Origin: Ampullaceana balthica
Lineage: Eukaryota > Mollusca > Gastropoda > Lymnaeidae
DNA length: 64,000 nt
Reading direction: 5' to 3'
Assembly: GCA_944989445.1 (NCBI GenBank)
Contig: CALYLW010000495.1
Coordinates: forward strand, 186,001-250,000
Below the pieces are notes generated by a model. That model did no database searches. It saw only the letters and a list, made by a program, of their open reading frames with translations, and was not told the origin of the DNA. Of this stretch, positions 45,701 through 52,440 are shown one piece after another. Every line of letters starts with the position of its first letter. The first letter of the stretch is position 1. Made by a program: the position numbers and the translations under genes.

Positions 45701-48700
45701 TTAAATCTATTGAAGCTTATTGTGGCCTTGTCAATCATAATCTAGTATCTGTTGAATAAGGTGATCTAAAATATTCCCACAAACTGATCAATAAATGGAG
45801 AGCGATTCCTTTTTTCCATATATAACTTTGTTACCTTTAATAAGATGTAGGAATCAAAATCTACTCAACTCTTCATTAAACTGATGCTCGTAAGACATAA
45901 ATAAAATTATTATTCATTTTAAGGATAGTACATAATGTTAATGATTTTTTTTAATGAAATAAGATCATCACTTTAAAAAAACTTTAAAAAAACTATAAAT
46001 AATAAATAACTCACCAATTACATACTCTAGAACCAGATTCCAACCAATCACAAATGCCATGAATTCCCCAATCGTCACATAGCTGTAAACATAGGCTGAT
46101 CCTGCCCGAGGTATGCGAGCAGCAAACTCTGCATAACACATGCCTGAGTAAAAACCATAGGTTAAAAAGTAGAAGTAAAAAAATAAGAATATTTTGAGTT
46201 ACTTACTGCTGCTGACAAAGTATTTAACTACCTCAACCCATTCTATTTTAATTGACCGCATAATGACTCTTGTTTACATTGTTATCCTTCTAACAATTAG
46301 TAAAATTCATTTTTTAACAATTAATTAAATAAAGCTGAAGTTCAGTCACAGTTTTAGTTTTGTGAATGTCATAAAATTATGTCAAAGTAAACAGTTGAGA
46401 ACCATTCGTCTTAACACTTGTATGCCTTCAGTAAATGGCTAAAGAAGCCTAACTTCTTTATTATCTTCATTTTTTTCAAGCACCTCAATTTGATAATGGT
46501 AATTTAAAAAAACAGTATAGACTTAAGTCAAATTACACATCTTCAAAATTTAATGCTACATTAATATAAAAAAACATTATAGACTTAAATGGCTAAAAAG
46601 CCTAACTTCAATATTATCTTCATTTTTTTCCAAACACCTCAATTTGATAATGCTGATATTAAAAAAAACAGTAGAGACTTAAGTTAAATGACACATCTTC
46701 AAAATTTAATTAAATAGCTATCAATCTGTGGAGCTTCAATTCTTATTATGGTTTCCCTGTACTCCAAGTTAATAAATTTATTATTATTAAAAAGTTAATT
46801 TCTATTTACAATTATTTATCCTAACAATACCTCTCGCTATGGTCAAACACGTTATTTTGAAAGACATTTCTTTATGGGTTTTAATATAAGTATTGTCAAT
46901 CAATAGGCCTAATGTTGGAAAAATGTAATATTATTTTTTAAAATTCAATGAATTCATGAACACTAATGAATTTATAAATTCTATATTTGTAAAAGTTATA
47001 GTTTTACCCTTTACTGAATACAATTATTTAGACATGAATTAAATTCCTACTTTTCGCCCATCCAATTGTATAGTACAGTTTTTAAACAGTTTCACACTGA
47101 GCAGTTGTCCCAAATGAAAAATTATTCAAGGCCACAAGATTCTGAAAAATTCTTAGTGCTGTCTTAAGACAAACTTTTTAAACTCTGAAGCAGCTCCAAT
47201 TATTTGCAATTTAAGACTGCCATGTAAAAAACGTTTCCTTGAATTCTCTCAATATAACCTTGACCCTTGAAGCAATATAAAACAAACCAAATCAAACCTG
47301 CTAAAGCTGAAGCAACTGCTGCCACCAGGAAAGAAATCGTTACAGCAGGACCTGCATTTTCAAGAGCCACCTGGCCGGCCACCACATAGAGTCCAGCTCC
47401 CAGAGTGCTGCCAATACCTGCATAAAAACATTTGACATTAATCAGATGATAGTTTTACAAATGTCAGCTCATTTAATCCATGACCTTTTCATTCAAAAAT
47501 GAGATTTCATTCCTCCTTTTTAAATAAATAAAAATGTCGAATAGAAAGATACCACAAGACTTCACCCGCGAAAAACTATTGTTATATTTGGAAAATTCAA
47601 ATCTGGAGAACCCTCAGCAAGTTTCTGCCACTACTCTGGAATCCACTAGTTTTAAAAACTCCAATGGCATCCCTGATATTTCATTTGGTGCTCTGTTAAG
47701 ACTTTTTCTTACCATCTGAAAATCTTAACTCATCACCATTGAAAGCAGTGGTATGAAACCAGGGGTGGAAAAACTAATGTATAATATTTTTTTGTAAAAT
47801 GAAATGAACTATCGACAAAGGCATAGAAGGGGAATGGGAGGAGGACCCTGGGATGGCAACTTTTTTTATTACTTAGAGGGATGGCATTTTTTTTGTACAA
47901 CAACATAGTGTCTAAATAGAAAAGGTGTGCAGCATATACATGTATTTCTAGACCGACAATGGGTGAAACTATCACTAAATAAGCCATTGAAAACTGAATT
48001 ATTATATGCAACAGCCTACAAAAATTAATCATCAAAATGTGAAATATTTAAAATATAATGACAATGATATTTAATTTTGTAATAATGTGGGGGTTTTTAA
48101 ATTACTTTTCTGAAGCTTAAAATGAATCGAAAAATTCATGTCCATGTGGTTTTCAGCACACAAGGGTTTTCCAAGACAAATATAAAAATAATATTTGTAT
48201 TAATGTATTAAATTTTAATGTAGTTATTTTTATAAATGCCGTAGTAGATTAATGTGATTTATATCTCATTGTTTATTTATTTAAATTTTTTAAACCATCT
48301 ACAGATTAACATAGTGTACGCTTCTATCTTGATTAATGTGAATTCAAGGCCAAAGAATACATCATTAACCAGCTGGTTATCAAAATACATGAAGGGAAAA
48401 TTAATCTTCTTATCATATTTTATTTATTACAGACGCTCCTTCTATACATAAGATTATTGTATCCAACACTTATCCATGGTTTATCTCTCGTCTTGCATTT
48501 TTATTAGAGTTTTAAATGTTGATAGTGTATTGGTTCTCCTGGTTTGTTCAGGCAACTTATTCCACACCCAAATTCCTGATAGGAAGAACGAGAACTTTTA
48601 TGTGTTTGTTCTTGCATACTGAATAGGAAAAATGTTTTAACCCTATGTCTATCTGAGGGTTGTTTTAGATTATCTTTGTGTTGTATTCCCAAGTTAGAAA

Positions 48701-51700
48701 TTATTGCTCTTTGCACTTCTTATCTTCTAGTATTTCTAGGCTTAATAATAATTTAGCTAATGATGTTGCTCTTGTCAATTTTGAATATTGTCCAACAATG
48801 AATCTGGTAGCTCTTTTTTAACTTCTAGTTTATTAATGTTTTCTTTGTCGGATGGATCCCATACAGAAGATGCATATTCCAGTGCAAGTCTCACCAAAGG
48901 AAGTTAGCATTTTCGTTTATATTCTTATTACATAATTTGTAAAAGTTTGTTTTTTTATAAAGCCAAAAGTTTTTTTGGGATTCCATGATTATTTCTCATT
49001 TTTCTAAGCACTTAGGATCTTTAGTTTGGATTATTTGTTATTCATGAATGAATTAATTTGCATTTGTTTATTTTTCTTTGTTTTACAGGATCTGTTTTTC
49101 CTAGAGCCCTGTTGATTTAGACCAGTGGTTCCTAACCTTTTGGGGTCCATGCACCCCTTCAGATGCCCAAAAAAGTTCATGCACCCCCTCGTGAAACTTG
49201 CAGAAAATGCATAGTAAACTATTTTTATTTTAGGAACACAATAGTTTTTACCATAGGCAACAGGGAATTTAGTGAGAGATCTGCTGCTTCTTATGATCAA
49301 TCAGCGATTTAAATTTGGGGACTGTTTTGGACAAAGCAACTCTCATGTCATCCTCTGCATTCAACTTATTCTTTTCCTTGGTTTTAATCGTCAAAGGTGT
49401 GGAGAATCCTGATTCACAGAGATAGGTTGTGGCAAATGGAAGGAGAGTCAGTACTGCCCTCTTGGCTAGTTGTGGGTAGGAATCTAGCTGGGCGCACCAA
49501 AATTCAATCAAGGTATTGCAACTGAAGGCACTCGTCAGTACTTCTCTGGTTCTCAAATTAATCAGGTCATCTTTAGCAAAGTCCCTGTCATCAATGTTGA
49601 CCAAGTCACAGAGAAAAGGATTGCGAATCCAAAGATCTTTCCTAGCAATGTCTTGACAGAAATACCCATCAAAGGACCTTTGAAATGTTGAAAGGTGCTC
49701 TGAAATTTCCCCTTTGATGTTGTGAGGCAGTGATCCCTCAGTGCTTCCTTCTGCACCAAATATTACAACTTCATCCAAGAGTGGAAAGTTGGCCAAGTTG
49801 GACTTTTCTAGTCACCATTGGAATAGTGGCAATTTTGTTAAGAAAGGCTTGCAATTTCTCAGTAGCATCCATTACAGTCACAGCAGGTCCTTGGAGAGAT
49901 GTGTTCAACTCATTCAAGATGGTGTCAGCCAGGTATGCCAAGTAATGAATGAAATTTGGACAGTCAAACTTTTCATCAATGTCACTCTCTTTTTCTTGCA
50001 AGAAAATGGCAAGCTCCACTCTCAGTTCTACTAACTGAGAAAGTATCCGTCTCCTGGACAACCAGCGCACCTCAGTGTGGTAGAGCAGAACTTCATTCTC
50101 AGAGCTCACCTCCTGACAGAACAACTTGAAGAGCCAGTGGTTCAAGGCATGTGAGCGGATAAAATTTAAAACTTGGACTGCAGTAGAAAGAACTGACTTC
50201 AAGGTTGGAGGTAGAGTTTTGCATGCCAGTAACTGACGATAAAGAATACAGTGTGTAGTGACAATATCTGGAACTTCTTTCTTTACCAGTGCTGAAAATC
50301 CTAATTTATTACCGAGCACGGAGGGAGCACCACCTGTGCAAATTGAAGAAATTCTCTAAGTCCAGTCAAACTGGTTTTCAATGAAGAATGCCCTGACTAG
50401 CTGCAATACATCAGCAGCTTTGGTAGTAGCTAGGAGTGGCTTACAAAAGAGAAATTCCTCCTTCAGCAATCCACTGAGAACATATCTCAGAAATACAAGT
50501 ATGTCTGACTGCATTGTGCTACATCAGTGGATTCATCCAGCTGCATGCTAAATGGAAAAGGACTCCTTCTCATCTCGCAGAAGACTTGATCCAGAATGTC
50601 TGCAGCCATGTCACTAATCCTGGAATGAATAGTGTCATTGGACTAAGGAACTTTCTCAACATTCTTCCTCTGCTGGTGACCACACATCAGTTCCACCATC
50701 TCCAGAGCACAAGGCTTCACCAAAGGTCTCCAATGGTGTGGGGCTTCTTGTTCTTTGCAATAAGATATGCAACCTTGAATGATGCCTCCAGTGCAGATTT
50801 CTGTGACAAAGAAAATCCAAGCTTGGGCAAGGTACCTGAGGTTAAGAAGCGAGCTCTCTTCTGCTTGAAGACCTCAACACTGTCCTTTGGAATTGGATGG
50901 ATGGGACTTTCTCCAAGTGCTCTTGTAGTCTAACAGGCTTCATGTTGTCATTGCACAGGATTTTTCCACAGAGGAAGCACTGAGGCTTTTGTGTTCCATC
51001 TCTCTCTCCTTTTTTATAATTTATTAACGATTTTGAGGGGGTGATGACAATCGGAAAGTCGTACCAGTCACAGTCAAATGTTTAACTGACGAAGTTGATG
51101 TTTTTAATGACCTGAATTGGATGCTCAACTCAAGATTTTAGGTTTCAATAACAAATAATGGCTTACAATTAACGTTTTTAAGACCTTTGCAGCGTACAGA
51201 GCAATAAAAGTGAAGGAACAAAATCCCAACGTTTACATTCGCTCAAAACAGTTAGAAGAGATATATCTGACTATTCGATGACAAAATTAAATTATTTTTA
51301 GAAAACTGTGACGTAAAATACAAACCCTGCTAGCTAACCTGTTAGGACGACCCTGCTAGCTAACCTGTTAGAACGACCCTTCTAGCTAACCTGTTAGGAC
51401 GACCCTTCTAGCTAACCTGTTAGGACGACCCTTCTAGCTAACCTGTTAGGACGACCCTTCTAGCTAACCTGTTAGGGCGACCCTTCTAGCTAACCTGTTA
51501 GGACGACCCTTCTAGCTAACCTGTTAGGACGACCCTGCTAGCTAACCTGTTAGGACGACCCTTCTATCTAACCTGTTAGGACGACCCTTCTATCTAACCT
51601 GTTAGGACGACCCTGCTAGCTAACCTGTTAGGACGACCCTGCTAGCTAACCTGTTAGGACAACCCTGCTAGCTAACCTGTTAGGACGACCCTTCTAGCTA

Positions 51701-52190
51701 ACCTGTTAGGACAACCCTGCTAGCTAACCTGTTAGGACAACCCTGCTAGCTAACCTGTTAGGACGACCCTGCTAGCTAACCTGTTAGGACAACCCTGCTA
51801 GCTAACCTGTTAGGACCACCCCGTTGTGCGTAATTTTAATCACAGAGAGGCCAGCTGTGATCCAATAATTTGACTTGTGTCAAGGTTATAACTTATCATA
51901 AATAATACATCTAATTATTCTAATACACCCCGCACATTGTACTGCGCTTTCCCGTTTCAAAACATCACAGTGGTTCAGACAAAGGTATATACATTGGGAC
52001 CCATTGGGAATGCAAAGAATCATCAAGACAGCTCGCATTGTTTCATCTGTGCACCGGCAGACATTGTTACATTACCTAAGCCAACAAGGTCGACGGTAGT
52101 CAGGCATCTGTCTAAGTTGGACTCCTCCAGATCACTGTCTGATAGAACCTTCTTCCTCATCAGCCTCCTCACAAATCTGTTCATGGCCAT
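24456..52190 (-). CDS. SLC7A1-4-like: Cationic amino acid transporter (SLC7A1-4 / CAT family), complete
   Basis: Thirteen exons join in frame to 620 residues: 52076-52190, 47298-47417, 46015-46143, 43630-43785, 43025-43164, 41578-41692, 41118-41340, 33084-33223, 32021-32123, 30237-30409, 29741-29907, 27466-27574, then 26315-26487 or 24456-24628. CATs carry arginine, lysine and ornithine across the plasma membrane. Family motifs: [164 protein letters not shown] and [11 protein letters not shown]. Length is within the usual 600-660. The start ATG at 52190 has an in-frame TGA just upstream. The junction of exons 43025 and 41692 is slightly shorter than in vertebrates, so a tiny exon could be missing. 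Confidence 0.95.
26315..26487 (-). CDS. SLC7A1-4-like: CAT alternative terminal exon, proximal
   Basis: Acceptor ttttgttacag. Encodes [12 protein letters not shown], the end of the last helix, then a Ser/Asp/Glu-rich tail ([16 protein letters not shown]...DKNKYTS) and TAA. It is 173 nt long, exactly like the distal exon. AATAAA hexamers on the minus strand follow closely (26282-26287 and about 26272). Confidence 0.85.
27466..27574 (-). CDS. SLC7A1-4-like: CAT exon 12 (last shared exon)
   Basis: Acceptor atttatag, donor gtaata, phase 1 out. Encodes [20 protein letters not shown] and [16 protein letters not shown]. The final G codon is completed by either alternative terminal exon. Confidence 0.95.
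27741..28241 (-). repeat. 0.5-kb dispersed repeat, copy 1 (inverted relative to copies 2 and 3)
   Basis: Begins TAAATCCTTTATATTAATTA and ends near ACATAAAGGATTTATAGTG, so its termini carry the inverted word AAATCCTTTAT. Internal words ACTCGTGGTGTC, TGAAATTTTGCAGGCAG and GCGCATTATATTGAAC are shared with copies at 52441-52938 and 59257-59735, and partly with the 3' third of the Helitron at 61385-63238. No coding. Confidence 0.75.
28324..28400 (+). mobile_element. hAT family B terminal fragment
   Basis: TAGGGCTGCGTAAATTAATG plus the following cgattaat-type repeats match the left end of the hAT copies. There is no right end, so it is probably a deleted remnant 70 bp from copy 3. Confidence 0.55.
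28471..29240 (+). mobile_element. hAT element family B, copy 3
   Basis: Starts TAGGGCTGCAGAATTTAAC, ends CGTTAACAGCCCTA, with a perfect 8-bp target duplication ATATTTTT (28463-28470, 29241-29248). 770 bp, close in length and content to copy 1, with the same transposase remnant ([19 protein letters not shown]). It lies in a transporter intron. Confidence 0.9.
29741..29907 (-). CDS. SLC7A1-4-like: CAT exon 11
   Basis: Acceptor attcacag, donor gtatat, phase 0 out. Encodes two helices around ENKEAW and the conserved [13 protein letters not shown]. Confidence 0.94.
30237..30409 (-). CDS. SLC7A1-4-like: CAT exon 10
   Basis: Acceptor atctccag, donor gtgagt, phase 1 out. Encodes the hydrophilic intracellular loop [16 protein letters not shown] to [14 protein letters not shown], the variable loop of the family, and the start of a helix. 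Confidence 0.9.
31122..31381. repeat. 66-bp direct repeat pair
   Basis: 31122-31187 and 31316-31381 share GAATTATTGATTTGAAATG and flanks with a few substitutions, 194 bp apart. Between them lies GTGCGCATTATATTGAC, a word also found in the 0.5-kb dispersed repeat. Confidence 0.6.
32021..32123 (-). CDS. SLC7A1-4-like: CAT exon 9
   Basis: Acceptor ttgtttag, donor gtatat, phase 2 out. Encodes [20 protein letters not shown] and [13 protein letters not shown], the conserved [13 protein letters not shown] helix. Confidence 0.95.
33084..33223 (-). CDS. SLC7A1-4-like: CAT exon 8
   Basis: Acceptor ttcttctag, donor gtgagt, phase 1 out. Encodes [20 protein letters not shown] and [20 protein letters not shown]. 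The M[FY]P.PR..YAMA.DG motif is diagnostic. Confidence 0.95.
33296..33316 (-). repeat. Possible LINE-A tail remnant
   Basis: aatcttatcttatctgc is the reverse complement of the CAGATAAGATAAGATT tail of LINE-A. It is only about 17 bp, so chance cannot be excluded. Confidence 0.3.
33669..34218 (-). repeat. 3' LTR of the Gmr1-like element
   Basis: 550 bp, differing from the other LTR at two visible places (GGTCAGACC vs GGTCGGACC; CGTGATAGG vs CGTGACAGG). On the minus strand it has a TATA box (TATATAA, 34007-34013) and an AATAAA (33762-33767) about 240 nt downstream. Confidence 0.95.
34219..34233 (-). other. Polypurine tract
   Basis: GGAAGAGGGGGGATA on the minus strand ends directly at the 3' LTR, the expected primer for plus-strand synthesis. 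Confidence 0.8.
34234..35314 (-). other. 3' non-coding region of the Gmr1-like element
   Basis: About 1.1 kb between the pol stop and the purine tract, without a convincing ORF or envelope. It contains a short (TA)n run at about 34757-34772. Its length is unusual for a non-coding tail and it may hold RNA signals. Confidence 0.6.
35315..38521 (-). CDS. pol: Pol of the Gmr1-like element: protease, integrase, RT, RNase H
   Basis: 1068 codons from ATG 38521 without a break. Domains in order: aspartic protease (DTG, residues 29-31); integrase zinc finger (H212, H219, C249, C252); integrase core with D282, D341, E377 (35 residues between the last two); integrase C-terminal part ([12 protein letters not shown]); Glu-rich linker (582-586); RT (D743 of [16 protein letters not shown] 803-806); RNase H (D954, E993, D1020), ending DFLSRQ. 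The RT sequence is Ty3/gypsy. Integrase before RT is the Gmr1-like order. All catalytic residues looked for are present. No chromodomain or envelope follows. Confidence 0.95.
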   Translation of the reverse strand: MSDIFRKSTGRLNVEKCLLLGKEASLLRDTGCTIVGCRKSLIPKKYMTDQTFTVKLIDGTIKTFETAIVDIKTPYLCGRFLSALFEDPVTDVILGNVRSDEDTPFHHGNVVTRAQNKRDKGGGPQMKTVISTIPKIFEHINLAEEQAKDGGLNKLWQKAKSQRVENTKQGIITFEINNNILYRIFISKIDNSVEKKLVIPKPYRRLVLETAHTTALAGHMSVRRTKYRIFSQYFWPRMSIDIKEFIKSCPICQKARPPGSIKPIELGQMEVIGTPFQKVAIDIVGPLQLSDNKNRYILTLVDMATRWPEAIALKNITTQDVYEALLTIFSRMGFPEEILSDNGPQFSSDMYKQVCELFNIKSSHSSIYHPQSNGMVERLNGTLKSMLRKVADEEPNNWDRFLPAILFAYREVPNETTAMSPYELLFGRKVRGPMSILRKILTNENTTEEGKTTYEYIIDLKNRIKSGLYKTEAITKGKANKYKQYYDQRAREKDIQIGDKVLVLKPKKGNKLALYSEGPFTVTRKLSKFNVEIAKGHKRIVYHLNRLTKFVENNMDNTDANLSAAEKNEKTINGASATVIAEEEEEDVNSEDIKQIPLINVKVNSGIDINKELTEKQKRQVDDMVQEYKEIISDIPGKTSAGTHKIELLDSKPINVKPYAIPIHMIQSLKEEISMMLELGIIEESQSPYCSPLVLIKKKDGSIRTCVDYRKLNAITKKVAEVIPNQDKLLEHMNKAKYFTKLDLTKGYWQIPLEEKSKEYTAFQGPDGAYQYNFMPFGLATAPATFNKIVKKLFKGVKEVVTYFDDICVYTDDWESHIRVTREVLEILKKAGFTIKPSKLEIGKESIEFLGHRIGAGILKPDMNNINKVLEIERPKNKRQVRGLVGLIAYYNKFIPNFSTITAPLTDLTKKGKPNNICWTKECQQALDTIQNYLTNNPILVLPDIKEPFIVRTDASTKGLGACLMQKRDNMLHPVKYISRKLVDRETRYSTIERECLAIIWGIQKLSYYLMGARFTLQCDHQALKYLNTTKFENSRVSRWSLMLQEYDFNVEYIKGEDNIIADFLSRQ
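38612..38620 (-). promoter_or_regulatory. Candidate stop-codon readthrough site between gag and pol (UGA CUA)
   Basis: Gag ends TGA CTA AGC. The frame after the TGA stays open for 32 codons to the pol ATG at 38521 and on through pol, without a shift. UGA followed by CUA is the best-known leaky termination context in eukaryotes and viruses. Readthrough would give Gag-Pol in minor amount. Reinitiation at 38521 is the alternative. Confidence 0.6.
38618..39733 (-). CDS. gag: Gag of the Gmr1-like element
   Basis: 371 codons from ATG at 39733 to TGA at 38618-38620. It is the structural protein that packages element RNA into particles. Residues about 30-96 are a highly charged predicted coiled coil ([22 protein letters not shown] repeats). 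Residues about 115-275 are helical and resemble a SCAN/capsid-like region ([32 protein letters not shown]). A CCHC zinc knuckle is at C320, C323, H328, C333 ([14 protein letters not shown]), with a basic tail for RNA binding. Its stop is followed by CTA, then by an open frame into pol. Confidence 0.92.
   Translation of the reverse strand: METRSSSKGINMDEKLESFKKQGEKLALRGEELDGYVREQWKDFQTQERLREQRDYDDRQRQKDEQKVKEQREYDEKQRQKEREHELKLAEIKRKDVTELDMTGHSRENKDLRQILKNLQKFDGSQELDEYVATFEHVVAQAKVPKSQWLIELQVRLTVELQSFLMTEDVRTKLHDYDTVKRLLLQHAGFNGEKYREAWNSLAPESNNFRLFLSKLVRSLDNWVASTKTERTFEGLRDLLCRNKLLLNMNEEAIKCILMNNAPKCEDVLTQIDHIKSAGQGQLSRKVNTQPLVGGVAEYRGEYGGKSRSRSTEGRVMGTCFNCGQRGHIMANCRQKWANNRMPANAKGNQYKSSDQKYSYGNKYPWYSQDR
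39734..40012 (-). other. Leader between ORF and gag start
   Basis: Stop-containing sequence directly before the gag ATG. No splice signal or other motif was assigned. Confidence 0.5.
40013..40426 (-). CDS. Leader ORF of the Gmr1-like element, unknown function
   Basis: 137 codons from an ATG at 40426 (the open frame reaches 40471) to a stop at 40013, between the primer-binding site and gag. It is rich in Arg, Gln, Pro and Thr, with a histidine/cysteine-bearing start ([14 protein letters not shown]). No known domain. It is in the same frame as gag but separated from it by stops over about 280 nt. It may be a chance open frame, an extra protein or a relic of a longer gag. Confidence 0.4.
   Translation of the reverse strand: MEPHQHSGMCACTFQYSASDTDYCIHRRAYVLQQRNDQRISGFSDRRGLASPSTEHYQPEDQLQEIPRTRTSKTTTSEPDGANYERRRLQTVPGGQVAEPTLPPQLQWDPEEPRRPTAPQFKSGQVREDIQGGEKHY
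40467..40483 (-). other. Primer-binding site of the Gmr1-like element
   Basis: TGGGGGCCCGAATTGTC begins directly at the inner edge of the 5' LTR. TGG pairs with the CCA end of a tRNA. The exact primer tRNA was not identified. Confidence 0.7.
40484..41033 (-). repeat. 5' LTR of the Gmr1-like element
   Basis: 550 bp, starting TGTTAAGTC and ending CCCTGACA in plus-strand reading. TATA-like TATATAA at 40822-40828 and AATAAA at 40577-40582 on the minus strand. It would drive the element's transcript. Confidence 0.95.
40822..40828 (-). promoter_or_regulatory. TATA box in the 5' LTR
   Basis: GTATATAAGAG on the minus strand within U3/R of the 5' LTR, followed about 240 nt later by AATAAA, the usual LTR promoter and poly(A) arrangement. 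Transcription start not determined. Confidence 0.5.
41118..41340 (-). CDS. SLC7A1-4-like: CAT exon 7
   Basis: Acceptor gttcaacag, donor gtaaac, phase 2 out. Encodes [20 protein letters not shown], two helices and [14 protein letters not shown]. The next exon is 7.9 kb away because of the LTR retrotransposon. Confidence 0.95.
41578..41692 (-). CDS. SLC7A1-4-like: CAT exon 6
   Basis: Acceptor acataccag, donor gtatga, phase 1 out. Encodes [20 protein letters not shown] and [18 protein letters not shown]. The acceptor has a weak pyrimidine tract, so the first few residues are the least sure. Confidence 0.9.
42632..42720. repeat. (GT)n/(TA)n microsatellite
   Basis: Short GT run followed by long TA tract interrupted by single A or T steps. 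In a transporter intron; 41693-43024 otherwise holds nothing recognised. Confidence 0.9.
43025..43164 (-). CDS. SLC7A1-4-like: CAT exon 5
   Basis: Acceptor tgtgtaacag, donor gtcagt, phase 0 out. Encodes [20 protein letters not shown] and [26 protein letters not shown] matches the GA/VKES segment of CATs. Confidence 0.93.
43630..43785 (-). CDS. SLC7A1-4-like: CAT exon 4
   Basis: Acceptor atccttcag, donor gtaaga. Encodes [20 protein letters not shown], an external loop with an NST glycosylation sequon, and [15 protein letters not shown]. Confidence 0.94.
44490..44760. repeat. ATT/AGT-rich degenerate trinucleotide region
   Basis: Many near-tandem attact, agtaat and actagt words on both strands (ctactactactagtattggg, agtaatagtaatagtattg). 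Low-complexity intron sequence with local inverted symmetry. The rest of 43786-46014 shows no gene. Confidence 0.6.
46015..46143 (-). CDS. SLC7A1-4-like: CAT exon 3
   Basis: Acceptor ttactcag, donor gtgagt, phase 1 out. Encodes [20 protein letters not shown] and [20 protein letters not shown], with the conserved RIPRAGSAY loop. Confidence 0.95.
46432..46715. repeat. Diverged tandem duplication, about 130-bp units with a 154-bp step
   Basis: 46432-46559 and 46586-46715 share taaatggctaa, ttatcttcattttttt, cacctcaatttgataatg and acacatcttcaaaatttaat with scattered changes. In the intron between CAT exons 2 and 3. Confidence 0.7.
47298..47417 (-). CDS. SLC7A1-4-like: CAT exon 2
   Basis: Acceptor tttatgcag, donor gtttga, phase 1 out. 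Encodes [20 protein letters not shown] and [20 protein letters not shown], the first two helices with the Gly-rich substrate-binding bend of the APC superfamily. Confidence 0.95.
48425..49085 (-). mobile_element. Degraded LINE-A 3' end, inverted
   Basis: Reading leftward it covers the LINE-A region from [10 protein letters not shown] through YLGVII, the C-terminal part and the 3' UTR (ending cttatgtatagaaggagcgt), with many indels. In the intron between CAT exons 1 and 2. Confidence 0.75.
49269..49796 (-). pseudogene. hAT transposase, C-terminal dimerisation part
   Basis: 175 codons ending [10 protein letters not shown]. It has [20 protein letters not shown] and [20 protein letters not shown], the conserved C-terminal hAT dimerisation signature. 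It overlaps the middle segment in a different frame, showing a frameshift at about 49780-49800. Confidence 0.85.
49771..50319 (-). pseudogene. hAT transposase, middle part
   Basis: Open stretch of 182 codons with [53 protein letters not shown] and [13 protein letters not shown], typical of the ZBED5/SCAND3-like branch. The two neighbouring segments lie in other frames. Confidence 0.85.
51325..51818. repeat. 26-bp minisatellite, 19 copies
   Basis: Unit CCCTGCTAGCTAACCTGTTAGG plus ACGA. Units differ at three main places (CCCTGC or CCCTTC; TAGC or TATC; ACGA or ACAA), and mixed variants are interspersed. It lies 260 bp downstream of CAT exon 1, inside the first coding intron. Confidence 0.95.
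52076..52190 (-). CDS. SLC7A1-4-like: CAT exon 1 (start codon)
   Basis: Encodes [20 protein letters not shown] and [18 protein letters not shown], ending TTAG|gtaatg in phase 1, which fits the next exon (GT ATT GGC). ATG at 52190; a second ATG is two codons later. TTGTTCACAG directly upstream could be a splice acceptor, suggesting a 5' UTR intron. It lies 4.7 kb from exon 2, beyond a hAT remnant and a minisatellite. Confidence 0.9.
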
Positions 52191-52231
52191 TATCTGTGAA
52201 CAAGTGATTCAATGAAAAAATGTTCATGTAC

Positions 52232-52275
52232 GGTTCAGCAACAAATAGAGACGGTTCAGCAACAAATAGAGACGC
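52232..52275. repeat. 21-bp tandem duplication
   Basis: GGTTCAGCAACAAATAGAGAC occurs twice in a row just upstream of the CAT start exon. A third, shorter related word (ggttcaacaac) is at about 52330. Confidence 0.8.
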
Positions 52276-52440
52276 AATACAAAGGTGAACATAAAGAAAT
52301 GATTTGGGGGACAACAGAAGGTAAACGTGGTTCAACAACACTGCACAGCAGATGGCGCAGACTTCCCAATTACTAGTCAAAAAGCTTTTGAAGAGTAATC
52401 ATAACCAGAATGTGTACGTAAGATTTCAACAACAAATAAG

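Larger units (their letters stand above)
49133..51010 (-). mobile_element. hAT transposon remnant with a nearly full-length ZBED5/SCAND3-like transposase pseudogene
   Basis: The left end CAGTGGTTCCTAACCTTTTG is a hAT-type terminus. No matching right end was found. On the minus strand the whole transposase can be followed in pieces: BED-type zinc finger ([15 protein letters not shown]...LQEHLEK, about 50990-50920), catalytic-domain start ([16 protein letters not shown], about 50560-50510), [27 protein letters not shown] (about 50080-50030) and dimerisation region ([13 protein letters not shown]...[19 protein letters not shown], about 49420-49300). Several frameshifts and stops mean it is dead. 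SCAND3/ZBED5/FAM200-type host genes descend from this hAT branch, but nothing suggests domestication here. Confidence 0.85.

Noticed and set aside
45550..45759. 69-codon plus-strand ORF
   Set aside because: Lies in a transporter intron on the wrong strand; no homology or splice support.
47534..47719. 61-codon plus-strand ORF just upstream of CAT exon 2
   Set aside because: Begins with a good ATG but matches no family I recognise, is antisense within an intron and has no splice or codon support.
51937..52215. 92-codon plus-strand ORF
   Set aside because: Antisense to the transporter's first exon; no domain.
52132..52380. 82-codon minus-strand open frame over the transporter start
   Set aside because: The conserved CAT N-terminus is in a different frame of the same DNA. 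This frame is a shadow.
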